A stretch of 64,000 nt of DNA from Candidatus Gastranaerophilales bacterium (GTDB lineage: Bacteria; Cyanobacteriota; Vampirovibrionia; Gastranaerophilales; Gastranaerophilaceae). Positions 1 through 9,208 of this stretch are shown in pieces. Both the position numbers and the translations under genes were made by a program. The stretch lies in the NCBI GenBank assembly GCA_944323475.1, contig CALUSQ010000001.1:96738-160737 (forward strand). The letters run 5' to 3'. A model generated the notes under the pieces. It searched no databases. It saw only the letters and a list, made by a program, of their open reading frames with translations, and was not told the origin of the DNA. How positions within the stretch are numbered: the stretch's first letter is position 1; every line of letters starts with the position of its first letter.

Positions 1-3000
1 TCAATATTGAATAACACAGACAAACCAGGTGGACTAATTGCATTAATGTTATTCTGTTTTATATTTCCATCATTGATTATAAGTATGATAGCAGGTAGCA
101 TTGTAGACCGTTTTTCCAGAAAAAAAGTTATGATTTATAGTGCCTTGTACAGAGGTATAGTTCTTTTATTTGCATTTGGAATATTTATTATACTCCACGA
201 CAAAGTAGAAACTATTCTTATGATAAAAACTTATGGTATTGTACTAAGTATTTTAATTGGATGCGGCACAGCATTCTTTTACCCAGCAAAAATGGCAGCA
301 GTACCTAATGTAGTTAGCATTCAAGCATTAAAACCCGCCAACGCACTAATTTCCGGATCTGGGACTTGGGCATTAACTTTTGGCGCATTGATTGCAAGTT
401 TCATATTATTAAAAGTCGGAAATTTCAATACATTTTTAATATCAATAACAATTTATTTTATAGCAAGCGTTATTCTTTTAGCAGTAAATTTAAAAAATGA
501 TGAATATACTAATAATAAATATTTTAACCTACAAGATGATATAAAAGATACCTTTTCATTTTTAATGAAACACAAAAAAGCATTAAATATGATATTGTTG
601 GCAGTCATTATTTCTTTAATATCTGCAACTTTTTATAATGCAATGAATGCAATTGCAACCGATTTTTATCAGGTAAGTGTTCAAGGACTTGCTCAATTGA
701 AATGTATGCTTGGATGCGGAACTTGCTATGGCGCAATTATAATGATTCTTTTTGGCAAAAGACTCAAAACAAATAAAACTCTTGTAACGTCATTTTTAGG
801 GTTATTCTTGTGCTTAATAACAGCATCACTATGTACAACATTTATGAAAGCAAGAATATGGTTGGGTGCAATCGGATTATTTGCAACTATATTAAAAGTA
901 ACTATAGACACTATTTTGCAAAAAGTTTCACCAAACTTTATAAGAGGTAAAGTATTTGCATTTGCATCAATGCTAGAAACACTTGCTTCATTAGTAGGTA
1001 TAGGGTTTGTTGCCCTATTTACGGGCATAATCCATCCAATAACAATTTTTCATTCAATAGCAATTTTATCGGCATTTATGGCACTCACTTTGTTGCTGCT
1101 AAACAAAGTTTTCAGATATTTTGTTCTTAGAATTACAGTTGGACAACTTTTTAAAATATTTTTTAATTATCAATTTGAAGGTATAGATAACATTCCTAAA
1201 AAAGGTAAAGTTATACTTGCAGGAAATCACACTGGACAATTGGATCCTCTTATTTTGCAAATGGCAACAGGAAGAAATTTATGGTTTATTACTGGACCTG
1301 CCGCATTTAAAGTACCAATAATAAGACATATATTAAAATGGTTTAATGTGTTACCTTTAAAATTTGGAGCAGGTCTTGAAGCAATTGAAACAGGCGTAGT
1401 AAAACTTAAGCACGGGGAAGCTGTAATAATTTTTCCAGAAGGTAAGTTTACAACCGATGGAGATTTATGCAGATTTCATAAAGGTGTTGCCATTATGGCG
1501 AAAGAAGCAAATTGTCCAATAGTACCATTTGCTATAAAAGGCGGATTTGAAGCTTGGGGAAAAATTAGAAAAAATCCCAAACTATTTACAAAAATTATTA
1601 TTCAATTTGGACAACCTATAAGAGATTTATCAGGAACAGAAAAAGATATTTCAAAAGAACTTGAACAAAGAGTAAGATTTATGAAAACGTCTCTTGAAAG
1701 AAGAGCATTTTATAAAATTAAAGATACAGAATACACTAATTTTTTAGATATTATGAAACAGTATAGTGATACCTATGGTCAAACCAAAGCTGTTTCAATA
1801 AAAACAAAAAATGGATATGAAGAAATAAGCTATATAGATTTAAAAAGAAGAGCTAAAAAATTTGCAAACTACCTCATGGAAAATGCAGATGTCCAAAGAA
1901 ACGACAGAATAGCAATTTTATGTGAATCAAGACCAGAATTTGCAGTTGGAATATTTGCATCAATTCAAACAGGGGCAATTACTGTTCCTCTAGATGTTAA
2001 ATTAACAGTACCAGAGCATACTCATATCCTTTCTGACTGCAACCCCAAAATTTTGTTGTGTTCGAGTCATTATTTGAAACATGCAATTGAACTCAAAAAC
2101 AATGTTAAATCAATACAAGAAATATTTGTACTCGATGATGAACAAAGAGAACATCCGGAATTCTTATCTATTTCAAAATTAGATGCTGACATAGAAAAAA
2201 GTTTTAAAAGAGCACGTTCTATGGATGAAACAGCTCTTATTGTTTACACATCAGGAACAACAGGAAATCCCAAAGGTGTAATGATAAGTTTTGGAAATAT
2301 TTACTCACAAATGAAAGATTTTGAAAAAGTTTTAAAACTATCAAAAGATAATACATTATTATCAATACTTCCATTAAACCACCTTTTGGAACTCAATGTT
2401 GGATTTTTTGGAATGCTCTTTATGGGTGCAAAAATAGTCTATATCAAAACACTAAACCCTAAAGAACTAACTTCAGCTATGAAAGAAAAACAAATTACCA
2501 ATATGATAGTTGTGCCTCTAGTAGCAAAGATGCTTAAAAATAGTATCGATAAACAAATAAAAAAACAACCACAATACAAACAAAAAATCTTTGGATTAAT
2601 GTTTAATATAGCAAAATATATGCCAATGAAAATCAGAAGATTAATGTTCAAATCGATAATAGATGGTTTTGGCGGTAAATTTGAATGTTTTATATCTGGT
2701 GGCGCACCATTAGAATCAGATATTGCAGAATTTTTTGAAAGAATTGGTATTCCTGCATTTGAAGGCTATGGTCTAACTGAAACAAGCCCTGTAATTTCGA
2801 CAAATCATTATAAAGCACATAAAATTGGTACAGTTGGAACTCCTTTACCGTCAGTAAAAGTTAAGCTTTCTGATCAAGGAGAAATTTTAGTTTATGGACC
2901 AAATGTAATGCAAGGATATTATAACAAACCAGATATGACAGCTGAAGTTATAGATGAAAATGGCTGGTTCCATACAGGTGATATAGGGGAAATTGATAAA

Positions 3001-3402
3001 AATGGTTTCATAAAAATTACTGGAAGAATTAAAAATATGATTGTTTTAGGTGGAGGTAAAAAGATTTTTCCAGAAGAAGTTGAAGCTGTTTTAGAACAAT
3101 CTGAATTTATAAAAGAGCTTTGTGTTCTTTCACTGAAAATAAAAGCAGGAAATAAAGCAGGTACAGAAGAAGTTGGTGTAATCATTGTACCTTCTGATTC
3201 ACTTGTAGAAAAAAGTGATGAAGAAATACAAAAAACACTAGAAGCTGAAGTCAAAAAGCTTTCAGAAGCAAATCTCGCACCATACAAAATGCCAACTGTC
3301 GTAATATTTAGACGAGAAGATTTACCTAAAACATCAACACAAAAAGTAAAAAGAAAAGATTTGCTTCAATGGTATGAAAATATGCAAGCACATAAAGTTT
3401 AA
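1..3402 (+). CDS. aas: MFS (LplT-like) / PlsC acyltransferase / acyl-ACP synthetase fusion, 5' partial
   Basis: Three-domain membrane protein for lysophospholipid uptake and re-acylation. The first about 370 residues form a multi-TM MFS transporter (a GSIVDRFSRKK loop follows TM2). Next comes a PlsC-type acyltransferase with motif NHTGQLD near residue 406 and FPEGKFT near 477. Last is an AMP-forming acyl-ACP/acyl-CoA ligase with P-loop YTSGTTGNPKG near 747, GYGLTETSP near 920 and GDIGEIDKNGF near 995. In E. coli, LplT and Aas are separate neighbours; here all three parts are one chain. The frame is open to the window edge and TM1 is missing, so the true start lies upstream. It heads a phospholipid gene cluster. 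Confidence 0.9.
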   Translation, partial: SILNNTDKPGGLIALMLFCFIFPSLIISMIAGSIVDRFSRKKVMIYSALYRGIVLLFAFGIFIILHDKVETILMIKTYGIVLSILIGCGTAFFYPAKMAAVPNVVSIQALKPANALISGSGTWALTFGALIASFILLKVGNFNTFLISITIYFIASVILLAVNLKNDEYTNNKYFNLQDDIKDTFSFLMKHKKALNMILLAVIISLISATFYNAMNAIATDFYQVSVQGLAQLKCMLGCGTCYGAIIMILFGKRLKTNKTLVTSFLGLFLCLITASLCTTFMKARIWLGAIGLFATILKVTIDTILQKVSPNFIRGKVFAFASMLETLASLVGIGFVALFTGIIHPITIFHSIAILSAFMALTLLLLNKVFRYFVLRITVGQLFKIFFNYQFEGIDNIPKKGKVILAGNHTGQLDPLILQMATGRNLWFITGPAAFKVPIIRHILKWFNVLPLKFGAGLEAIETGVVKLKHGEAVIIFPEGKFTTDGDLCRFHKGVAIMAKEANCPIVPFAIKGGFEAWGKIRKNPKLFTKIIIQFGQPIRDLSGTEKDISKELEQRVRFMKTSLERRAFYKIKDTEYTNFLDIMKQYSDTYGQTKAVSIKTKNGYEEISYIDLKRRAKKFANYLMENADVQRNDRIAILCESRPEFAVGIFASIQTGAITVPLDVKLTVPEHTHILSDCNPKILLCSSHYLKHAIELKNNVKSIQEIFVLDDEQREHPEFLSISKLDADIEKSFKRARSMDETALIVYTSGTTGNPKGVMISFGNIYSQMKDFEKVLKLSKDNTLLSILPLNHLLELNVGFFGMLFMGAKIVYIKTLNPKELTSAMKEKQITNMIVVPLVAKMLKNSIDKQIKKQPQYKQKIFGLMFNIAKYMPMKIRRLMFKSIIDGFGGKFECFISGGAPLESDIAEFFERIGIPAFEGYGLTETSPVISTNHYKAHKIGTVGTPLPSVKVKLSDQGEILVYGPNVMQGYYNKPDMTAEVIDENGWFHTGDIGEIDKNGFIKITGRIKNMIVLGGGKKIFPEEVEAVLEQSEFIKELCVLSLKIKAGNKAGTEEVGVIIVPSDSLVEKSDEEIQKTLEAEVKKLSEANLAPYKMPTVVIFRREDLPKTSTQKVKRKDLLQWYENMQAHKV

Positions 3403-3420
3403 TGAAAAAGGGACTAAAAA

Positions 3421-3683
3421 ATGATAAAATATTTAATCTTTATTTTTACAATAGTCTCACTTACTACAGGTACTTGCTTTGCACAAAATATTGCAAATAA
3501 GCAAGCAGATTATAAAACATTAAATTTGAACAAAACAACAGAGAACTTCATCATAAGAGTCCAAAAAGATTTTAAATACGTATTCTAAAAAAATATAGTT
3601 ATAATCAAATAGTTGAAAAAGATATGAAAAAGTTATACATTGAATTCCAATACAAGTACTTTGATCAAAAAATAAAGTTTTAA
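3421..3683 (+). pseudogene. Frameshifted small exported-protein gene
   Basis: An ATG at 3421, preceded by a GGGACT Shine-Dalgarno-like stretch, opens a 55-codon frame. It starts with a clear signal peptide (hydrophobic core IFIFTIVSLTTG, then TCFAQ) and stops at 3586-3588. A second frame beginning around 3579 carries coding-like sequence (KYSYNQIVEKDMKKLYIEF) and ends at the 3681-3683 stop. Joining the two frames near 3545-3590, where there are A and T homopolymers, gives a secreted protein of about 87 residues. It lies between the aas-like gene and cdsA. I do not recognise the family. It may be a real pseudogene, a sequencing error, or two tiny genes. Confidence 0.5.
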
Positions 3684-3715
3684 TAGATAGCACATAACAA
3701 AAACGGAGAAAAAAA

Positions 3716-4675
3716 ATGGAACACTTTATATTTACACCAAATGTAAAAATTGCTATTTTTATTTTGTATTCTTTTATATTTATACTTATGACAATAATAA
3801 AAGTTATACAAATAACAACAAAAAAAGATTTAGATAATATTTGGATAAGAATGAAATCTTTTCTGCTTATTTGTGTATTTTTTACAGCAGCATTTTGCTT
3901 TAATAAAATAGTTGCATTTATATTTTTGACACTAATAAGCTATTTATGTTTAAAAGAATTTTTGTCTCTCATTCCAATAAGGAAAACTGATAGAAATGTA
4001 TTGTTATGGGCATATTGGTCGATACCTATTACATTTTATATTGTTTATATACAATGGTTAACACTTTTTTATTTATTTATACCTTTGTACATGTTTATTC
4101 TTATATCTGTAAGAATGGTTTTGGCTAGCAATACAGATGGCTTTTTGAAAAACCTTGCAGTTTTACAATATGGTTTAATGACAACAGTATATGCATTAGG
4201 TTATCTTGGTTTACTTGCAATAATTCCTTTACAATATAATCCTAAAGGTGGTGCAATAGGTCTGTTATTTTACATTCTTGTATTGACTGTATCAAATGAT
4301 TTTATGCAAATGTTTTGTGGTAAAGCTTTTGGAAAACACAAAATTATTCCTAAAGTAAGTCCAAATAAGACATGGGAAGGTTTTATAGGTGGAATAATAG
4401 GAACAACTATTTTATCAGTTATAATGGCACATTACTTAACACCATTTACATTAAGTCAATCAATATTCGCAGGTGCTGTACTAGCAATGTTTGGTTTCTT
4501 TGGAGACGTCACAATGTCAGCAATAAAAAGAGATTTAGGCGTAAAAGATACAAGTTCTCTTATTCCTGGACATGGAGGTATTCTTGACAGATTAGACAGC
4601 TTGTTGTTTACTGCACCATTATTCTTCCATTATTTTGCATTTCTTAATACAATAGTAATATCTAGAGGTAATTAA
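3716..4675 (+). CDS. cdsA: Phosphatidate cytidylyltransferase
   Basis: Makes CDP-diacylglycerol from phosphatidic acid and CTP, the branch point to anionic phospholipids. The chain is a multi-TM integral membrane protein of 319 residues, usual for CdsA. The C-terminal third carries the family signature: SPNKTWEGFIGG, then SAIKRDLGVKDTSSLIPGHG followed by GILDRLDS. The SD is GGAG, seven bases before the ATG. The stop is two bases before the next start, so it is translationally close to the acyltransferase downstream. Confidence 0.93.
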   Translation: MEHFIFTPNVKIAIFILYSFIFILMTIIKVIQITTKKDLDNIWIRMKSFLLICVFFTAAFCFNKIVAFIFLTLISYLCLKEFLSLIPIRKTDRNVLLWAYWSIPITFYIVYIQWLTLFYLFIPLYMFILISVRMVLASNTDGFLKNLAVLQYGLMTTVYALGYLGLLAIIPLQYNPKGGAIGLLFYILVLTVSNDFMQMFCGKAFGKHKIIPKVSPNKTWEGFIGGIIGTTILSVIMAHYLTPFTLSQSIFAGAVLAMFGFFGDVTMSAIKRDLGVKDTSSLIPGHGGILDRLDSLLFTAPLFFHYFAFLNTIVISRGN

Positions 4676-4677
4676 TT

Positions 4678-5334
4678 ATGATATACAATTTTTTAAAATA
4701 TATATTGTTTTGTTTTATAATCAAACCTTTCATATACTTGATTTTTGGAGTTAATGTGTCAGGCATAGACAATCTTCCTAAAATCGCAAAAGGTGCATCA
4801 ATAATAGTCGCAAATCATAATAGTCATATTGATACATTGCTTTTAATGAGTTTGTTTTCAAGTTTTCAAACCATAAAAATTCACCCAGTTGCAGCAGCTG
4901 ATTATTTTTGTAATACAAAATTAAAAGAATTTATTTTTACAAAAATACTTGGAATAATTCCTATCTCAAGAAAAGTAAAAAAAGCATCAAAAGAAGAAAT
5001 TTTTAAAGATATAAACGAAAAATTAAGAGCAGGAGAGACTATCATTATTTATCCTGAAGGAACAAGAGGTGAAACAAGTGAGCTTACAAAATTTAAAACA
5101 GGAGTAGCTCATATTGCTAAAATGAATCCTCAAATTCCAGTTATACCTTGTTATATCAATGGTCCTGACAGGATTTTACCTAAAGGTACATTTTTATGGG
5201 TACCTTTTATAGCTGATGTGTATATTTCAGAACCTATATATTATGATAATACATCTACAAAAGATTTTACGGAAAAAATTCAATATGCAGTTGAAGCATT
5301 AAAAGAAGAACACAAAAAAAGAGAGGAATTATAA
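4678..5334 (+). CDS. plsC: 1-acyl-sn-glycerol-3-phosphate acyltransferase family protein
   Basis: Membrane-anchored acyltransferase of 218 residues with an N-terminal hydrophobic helix. The catalytic NHx4D motif is NHNSHID (about residues 42-48), and the substrate-binding motif is YPEGTRGE (about 124-131). It would convert lysophosphatidate to phosphatidate, the substrate of the CdsA encoded immediately upstream, or acylate another lysolipid. Start 4678 lies two bases after the cdsA stop. The window has a second PlsC domain inside the upstream fusion, so the substrates may be divided between the two. Confidence 0.88.
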   Translation: MIYNFLKYILFCFIIKPFIYLIFGVNVSGIDNLPKIAKGASIIVANHNSHIDTLLLMSLFSSFQTIKIHPVAAADYFCNTKLKEFIFTKILGIIPISRKVKKASKEEIFKDINEKLRAGETIIIYPEGTRGETSELTKFKTGVAHIAKMNPQIPVIPCYINGPDRILPKGTFLWVPFIADVYISEPIYYDNTSTKDFTEKIQYAVEALKEEHKKREEL

Positions 5335-5335
5335 A

Positions 5336-6190
5336 ATGTATAGCAAATTATTGTACAGATTTTTAGCAGAGACCTTTGGACCACAAAGCAAAGGCTATCA
5401 ATTATGTGAAAAATACGGTATAAATTCTGCAGAAGTTATGGATTATGTATATAAAAATGAACCTCAAGGCAATGGTTTTACTAAATTAATCGACTCCATA
5501 TTCTTAAATTATCCTACTTGGAAATCAATAAGAGAAAGAAAATCAAATTTGGAAGAAATATTAAAAAATTTTATAGTAAAAATAGCAAAAGAGAATAAAC
5601 AAATAGAAATATTGGATTTAGCTTCAGGTTATGGACAATACATTTTTTCTGTTCTTGAAGATTTAAAAAATATTAAACATCTTGTTAACATAGAAATGAG
5701 AGATAAAGACAATTCCTGTAAAATAGCAATTGAAACAAAAGCCAAAATTAATAAAATCAATGCAAGTTTTGTTCAAGCAGATATTCTTGACAAAAAAGCA
5801 TATGACCAAAATAAAAAATATGACATAATAATTTTATCAGGTTTCTATGACTCATTGCGTAACGATATACAAGTTATTCCAGATACTATGTATATTGTTA
5901 ACAATTTACTTAAAGATAATGGTATTTTTATTTTCACAAATCAAGTAACACATCAAGATTTAGCCCTTGTTAATAAATTGTTTAATGACACAGAGCAATG
6001 TCCTGTTGATATGATTGAAAGAGAAAATGAAATTATGGAATATTTTGCAAAAAGATCAAATTTTAAAACACTTGCCGTCAAAATTGATTCTCAAAACAGA
6101 TATAGCGTAATATCAGTACAAAAACTAAATAAAAATAATATTGAAAATACCGAAAATAAGCCGTATGAAACTTTAGTCGAAAAAAAATAA
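5336..6190 (+). CDS. Class I SAM-dependent methyltransferase, Methyltransf_20-like
   Basis: Protein of 284 residues. The SAM-binding motif I is LDLASGYGQY (about residues 95-104), followed by an acidic strand-2 end (NIEMRDKD) and a motif IV region (YDIIILSGFYDSL). The N-terminal helical part (SIFLNYPTWKSIRERK) recalls the Methyltransf_20 family, which in other bacteria is often fused to a hydrolase and sits beside phosphatidate cytidylyltransferase and CDP-alcohol phosphatidyltransferase genes. That same company is seen here. I infer a role in lipid headgroup or lipid precursor modification; the substrate is unknown. The start is one base after the preceding stop. Confidence 0.72.
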   Translation: MYSKLLYRFLAETFGPQSKGYQLCEKYGINSAEVMDYVYKNEPQGNGFTKLIDSIFLNYPTWKSIRERKSNLEEILKNFIVKIAKENKQIEILDLASGYGQYIFSVLEDLKNIKHLVNIEMRDKDNSCKIAIETKAKINKINASFVQADILDKKAYDQNKKYDIIILSGFYDSLRNDIQVIPDTMYIVNNLLKDNGIFIFTNQVTHQDLALVNKLFNDTEQCPVDMIERENEIMEYFAKRSNFKTLAVKIDSQNRYSVISVQKLNKNNIENTENKPYETLVEKK

Positions 6191-6237
6191 AATAACAACA
6201 AAATCTAAAAAATATAAAACTCAGAAAGGATATATAT

Positions 6238-6900
6238 ATGAACTCACCAAGAAGAGAAATCAAAACAAGAGATACAAAGTGGGCACAAAGTTTAGCAAAA
6301 TTTGTTGCAACAAAAACAGATATTACACCCAATACAATATCTGTTATGAGTATTTTTTGTAGTTTTATCGCATTTTTAGGCTATTGTTGTTATGCATTAC
6401 CGCAATATCCTGAAAAATTCTATTTTATTCTTCCAATCGTAATAATTATAGGAATACAAAGCCGATTAATTTGTAACCTAATCGATGGAATGGTTGCAAT
6501 AGAAGGTGGTAAACATTCTATAATTGGTGGTATATACAATGAATTTCCAGATAGAATTTCAGACACATTTATTATTGTTGGTGCAGGTATTGCTGGTTTG
6601 AGCACATATTCTTTAATATTGGGGCTGGTTGCTGCTTTACTCGCTATTTTGACAGCATACACAAGACTATTGGGTGGTACTATTGGTGCAGATCAATATT
6701 TTATAGGACCAATGGCAAAACAACACAGAATGGCACTTTTGACATTTGCAGCTATTATCTGTTTCTTTCAACCTTTTTGCAATAATATAAATACAATTCT
6801 TTATCCAGCTGTTTTAGCTGTAATTTCATTAGGCTGTATCATAACTGTTTGGAGAAGGCTTGAACATATAAAAAAAGAACTTGAAACTGCTAATGAATAA
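6238..6900 (+). CDS. CDP-alcohol phosphatidyltransferase family protein, atypical motif
   Basis: Integral membrane enzyme of 220 residues that would join a CDP-activated lipid or alcohol to an acceptor alcohol. The family motif DGx2ARx8Gx3Dx3D is only partly matched. I see LIDGMVAIEGG (D83, G84, A87, then I-E in place of Arg) and, after a Gly, YNEFPDRISD (N101, E102, D105, D109). The acidic positions are therefore shifted by four residues, and the usual Arg is absent. Several TM helices flank the motif. SD AGAAAGGA precedes the ATG. It closes the lipid operon, which suggests a product other than standard phosphatidylglycerol phosphate. Confidence 0.8.
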   Translation: MNSPRREIKTRDTKWAQSLAKFVATKTDITPNTISVMSIFCSFIAFLGYCCYALPQYPEKFYFILPIVIIIGIQSRLICNLIDGMVAIEGGKHSIIGGIYNEFPDRISDTFIIVGAGIAGLSTYSLILGLVAALLAILTAYTRLLGGTIGADQYFIGPMAKQHRMALLTFAAIICFFQPFCNNINTILYPAVLAVISLGCIITVWRRLEHIKKELETANE

Positions 6901-6942
6901 AAACATTATTTTAGAATAGAAATAAATAAAATTATTAATTAA

Positions 6943-7599
6943 ATGATTAATAAAAAATTTAAATATAAATTCACCTTTAACAATGTAAAGGAAAACGCTA
7001 AAATATTTGTTTCCTTAAGTATAATTGTAATAGTAATATTTACTATTATATTATTCAATTTACCTATAAATGAAAAAATAACTTGTAATTCAAATTATAA
7101 ATGCATAGTTGAAAAAACATATTATTTGAACAGAAAAAGATACAAAACTTTTTATATAACATCTCAAAGTTCAATAATAATGAAAAAAGTACTAAGAAAG
7201 ATTTTACTTAATAAAAAATCGTTTATTAGAGGATATAGATACTATGCAATAATAGAAACAGAATCAGATTCTATAAACCTTTTTTATTTCCCTATATGCC
7301 CTATTGCTAAGATATATGATAATGATTCTTTTGAAAAAGCTTGTAATCCTTATGCAAACTATGTTATTCAAAATTTCAGTAACTATAAAGAAAATATAAA
7401 CAATACGGATTTTACATTAACAAGCCTTGCAAACAGTAATTATTATAGAAATGATATAATTTTTTTAATTGTAATTTTCTTATTTATTTTTTTATGGTGT
7501 TATTTAACAGAAATAGGTTTTTGGGAGAATTTACATACTTTGCACAAGAAATATAAAAATTTCCAAAAAAGACAAAAAAGAAAAAACAAAATAAATTAA
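6943..7599 (+). CDS. Hypothetical protein with two membrane segments
   Basis: I do not recognise this 218-residue protein. It has one N-terminal TM helix (about residues 22-45) and a second near the C-terminus (about 165-187), with a roughly 120-residue Tyr/Asn/Lys-rich loop between them. The loop has four Cys (two near CNSNYKC, two near CPIAKIYDNDSFEKAC). The C-terminal tail is very basic. Base composition is extremely AT-rich, even against the neighbours, and no strong SD is visible. Its stop overlaps the stop of the convergent LysR gene by four bases. Confidence 0.6.
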   Translation: MINKKFKYKFTFNNVKENAKIFVSLSIIVIVIFTIILFNLPINEKITCNSNYKCIVEKTYYLNRKRYKTFYITSQSSIIMKKVLRKILLNKKSFIRGYRYYAIIETESDSINLFYFPICPIAKIYDNDSFEKACNPYANYVIQNFSNYKENINNTDFTLTSLANSNYYRNDIIFLIVIFLFIFLWCYLTEIGFWENLHTLHKKYKNFQKRQKRKNKIN

Positions 7600-8504
7600 A
7601 TATTTTTAAACTTTTGGCATAACTCATCTAAAAAAAGCTTTGCAGGCTTTGAAAACAACTGATTCTTTTTCCAAGCAATATTAACTTCAACTTCCAATTT
7701 TGGTTTCAAAGGCCTAAAACAAAGAGAACTATCAACTGTATCTTTTATTAACCTGTCTAAACCTAATGTATAGCCAATTTTGTTTTCAGTCATTATTGCA
7801 GCATTGTAAATAAGATTGTAAGTGCCTGCAATATTAAGATTATCAAAATCTTTACCAAACCACTTTAAAATAGGATTATTTTCAAATGTTTTTTTTATAG
7901 CTTGTCTGGAAATCAAAATAGGTAAATCTCTTAAATCATTTATATTGATACATCGTTTTTCAGCAAGAGGATCATCTTTTCTTAACAAAATCCCCCAAAC
8001 ATCTTTTTCTCCTAAATTTATGTAATCATATTTTTGAGGATATTTTTCAACATCAAAAGGTTGAATGAATATACAAAAGTCCAATAAGCCTTTGTCCAGT
8101 TTTTCTGATAAATCTTCACTATCACCAGATACAATATGAAATTTAATTTTAGGATAATCTTTTTTCAAAGAAAACATAATATCAGATATCAATCTTATGG
8201 ATTTTGTTTCTCCCGCACCAATATATATATCTCCGGATATTTCATCTTTTATAACAGAAAATTCATGCTCCGTTTTCTCAACCAAATCAATAATTTCTTG
8301 TGCACGTTTTCTCAAGACCATACCTTCTGCCGTCAGAGAAACACTATGATTGCCTCTAACAAACAATTTTTGCCCTAATTCTTTTTCTAAATCCTGCAAC
8401 TGTCTTGACAAAGTTGGCTGTGTAAGATGCATAGAATTTGCTGCTTTAGTAATATTACCAATCTCAGCAACAGTTAAAAAATATTTTAAAACTCTAATTT
8501 CCAT
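7596..8504 (-). CDS. LysR family transcriptional regulator
   Basis: 302 residues, the standard LTTR length. The N-terminal winged HTH is clear (residues 1-60; AANSMHLTQPTLSRQLQDLE is the recognition region), followed by a two-lobe substrate-binding domain that starts at SGDIYIGAGETKS. It is divergent from the O-acetyltransferase/CMD-cupin operon and separated from it by a 119-bp intergenic region with a palindromic T-N11-A site, so it most likely controls that operon. The inducer cannot be read from the sequence. Confidence 0.93.
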   Translation of the reverse strand: MEIRVLKYFLTVAEIGNITKAANSMHLTQPTLSRQLQDLEKELGQKLFVRGNHSVSLTAEGMVLRKRAQEIIDLVEKTEHEFSVIKDEISGDIYIGAGETKSIRLISDIMFSLKKDYPKIKFHIVSGDSEDLSEKLDKGLLDFCIFIQPFDVEKYPQKYDYINLGEKDVWGILLRKDDPLAEKRCININDLRDLPILISRQAIKKTFENNPILKWFGKDFDNLNIAGTYNLIYNAAIMTENKIGYTLGLDRLIKDTVDSSLCFRPLKPKLEVEVNIAWKKNQLFSKPAKLFLDELCQKFKNI

Positions 8505-8553
8505 AAAAAAAATTATATTTTATTCCTGAAATACCTGTCAAGCATTTCTAACT

Positions 8554-8568
8554 ATACTATATAAGTAT
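8554..8568. promoter_or_regulatory. Putative LysR box (T-N11-A palindrome)
   Basis: ATACTATATAAGTAT is a perfect 5-bp inverted repeat around ATATA and contains T-N11-A (8555 to 8567). It lies 49 bp before the lysR start codon and 55 bp before the O-acetyltransferase ATG. This is the usual place for a LysR activator site between divergent genes. Confidence 0.5.
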
Positions 8569-8623
8569 TTGCTATTTTTAGAAGCAGGGTAAATAATAAA
8601 TTTATATTCAAGGAGAGTCTAAA

Positions 8624-9208
8624 ATGAATAACAAAGAATTTTTAGAATACATGAATACAAACAATTATATCGATGAACAATCACCAGTTCTTCAAAAGTT
8701 TTACGAATTGTCAGAAAATGCCAGAAAAATAACAATGGAGTTAAACAACAAATATCATAATCAAGAGAAAATTCGAGAATTATTTTCAAAATTGATTAAC
8801 AAAAAAGTTGATAAAAATTTTAAAATGTTTCCACCTTTTTATACAGAATGCGGAATAAATATAAAAGTTGGTAAAAATGTATTTATAAATGCTTGTTGCA
8901 AATTTCAAGATCAAGCAGGTATTGAAATAGGTGACAATGTACTAATAGGACACAGTGTTGTAATAGCTACATTAAATCACGATACAAATCCACAAAAAAG
9001 AGTTTCAATGATAGCTAAAAAAGTTAAAATTGGTTCAAATGTATGGATAGGCTCCAATGTGACTATATTGCCAGGAATAGAGATAGGGAATAATTCAATC
9101 ATAGGTGCCGGTTCTGTAGTAACAAAAAAAGTTCCTGATAATGCAATAATTGCAGGCAATCCTGCTAAAATCATTAAATATATAAAAACACAAGGAGAAA
9201 AAATATGA
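8624..9208 (+). CDS. Sugar O-acetyltransferase (LacA/Maa/NodL family)
   Basis: 194 residues with the left-handed beta-helix hexapeptide repeats of the maltose/galactoside O-acetyltransferase family. The N-terminal helical part (residues 1-60) is the Maa/NodL type. The catalytic His region is IATLNHDTNPQKR, and later repeats are WIGSNVTILPGIEIGNNSII and GAGSVVTKKVPDNAIIAGNP. It would transfer acetyl from acetyl-CoA to a sugar hydroxyl. SD AAGGAGAG precedes the ATG. The stop overlaps the next start by four bases (ATGA), indicating translational coupling. Confidence 0.9.
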   Translation: MNNKEFLEYMNTNNYIDEQSPVLQKFYELSENARKITMELNNKYHNQEKIRELFSKLINKKVDKNFKMFPPFYTECGINIKVGKNVFINACCKFQDQAGIEIGDNVLIGHSVVIATLNHDTNPQKRVSMIAKKVKIGSNVWIGSNVTILPGIEIGNNSIIGAGSVVTKKVPDNAIIAGNPAKIIKYIKTQGEKI

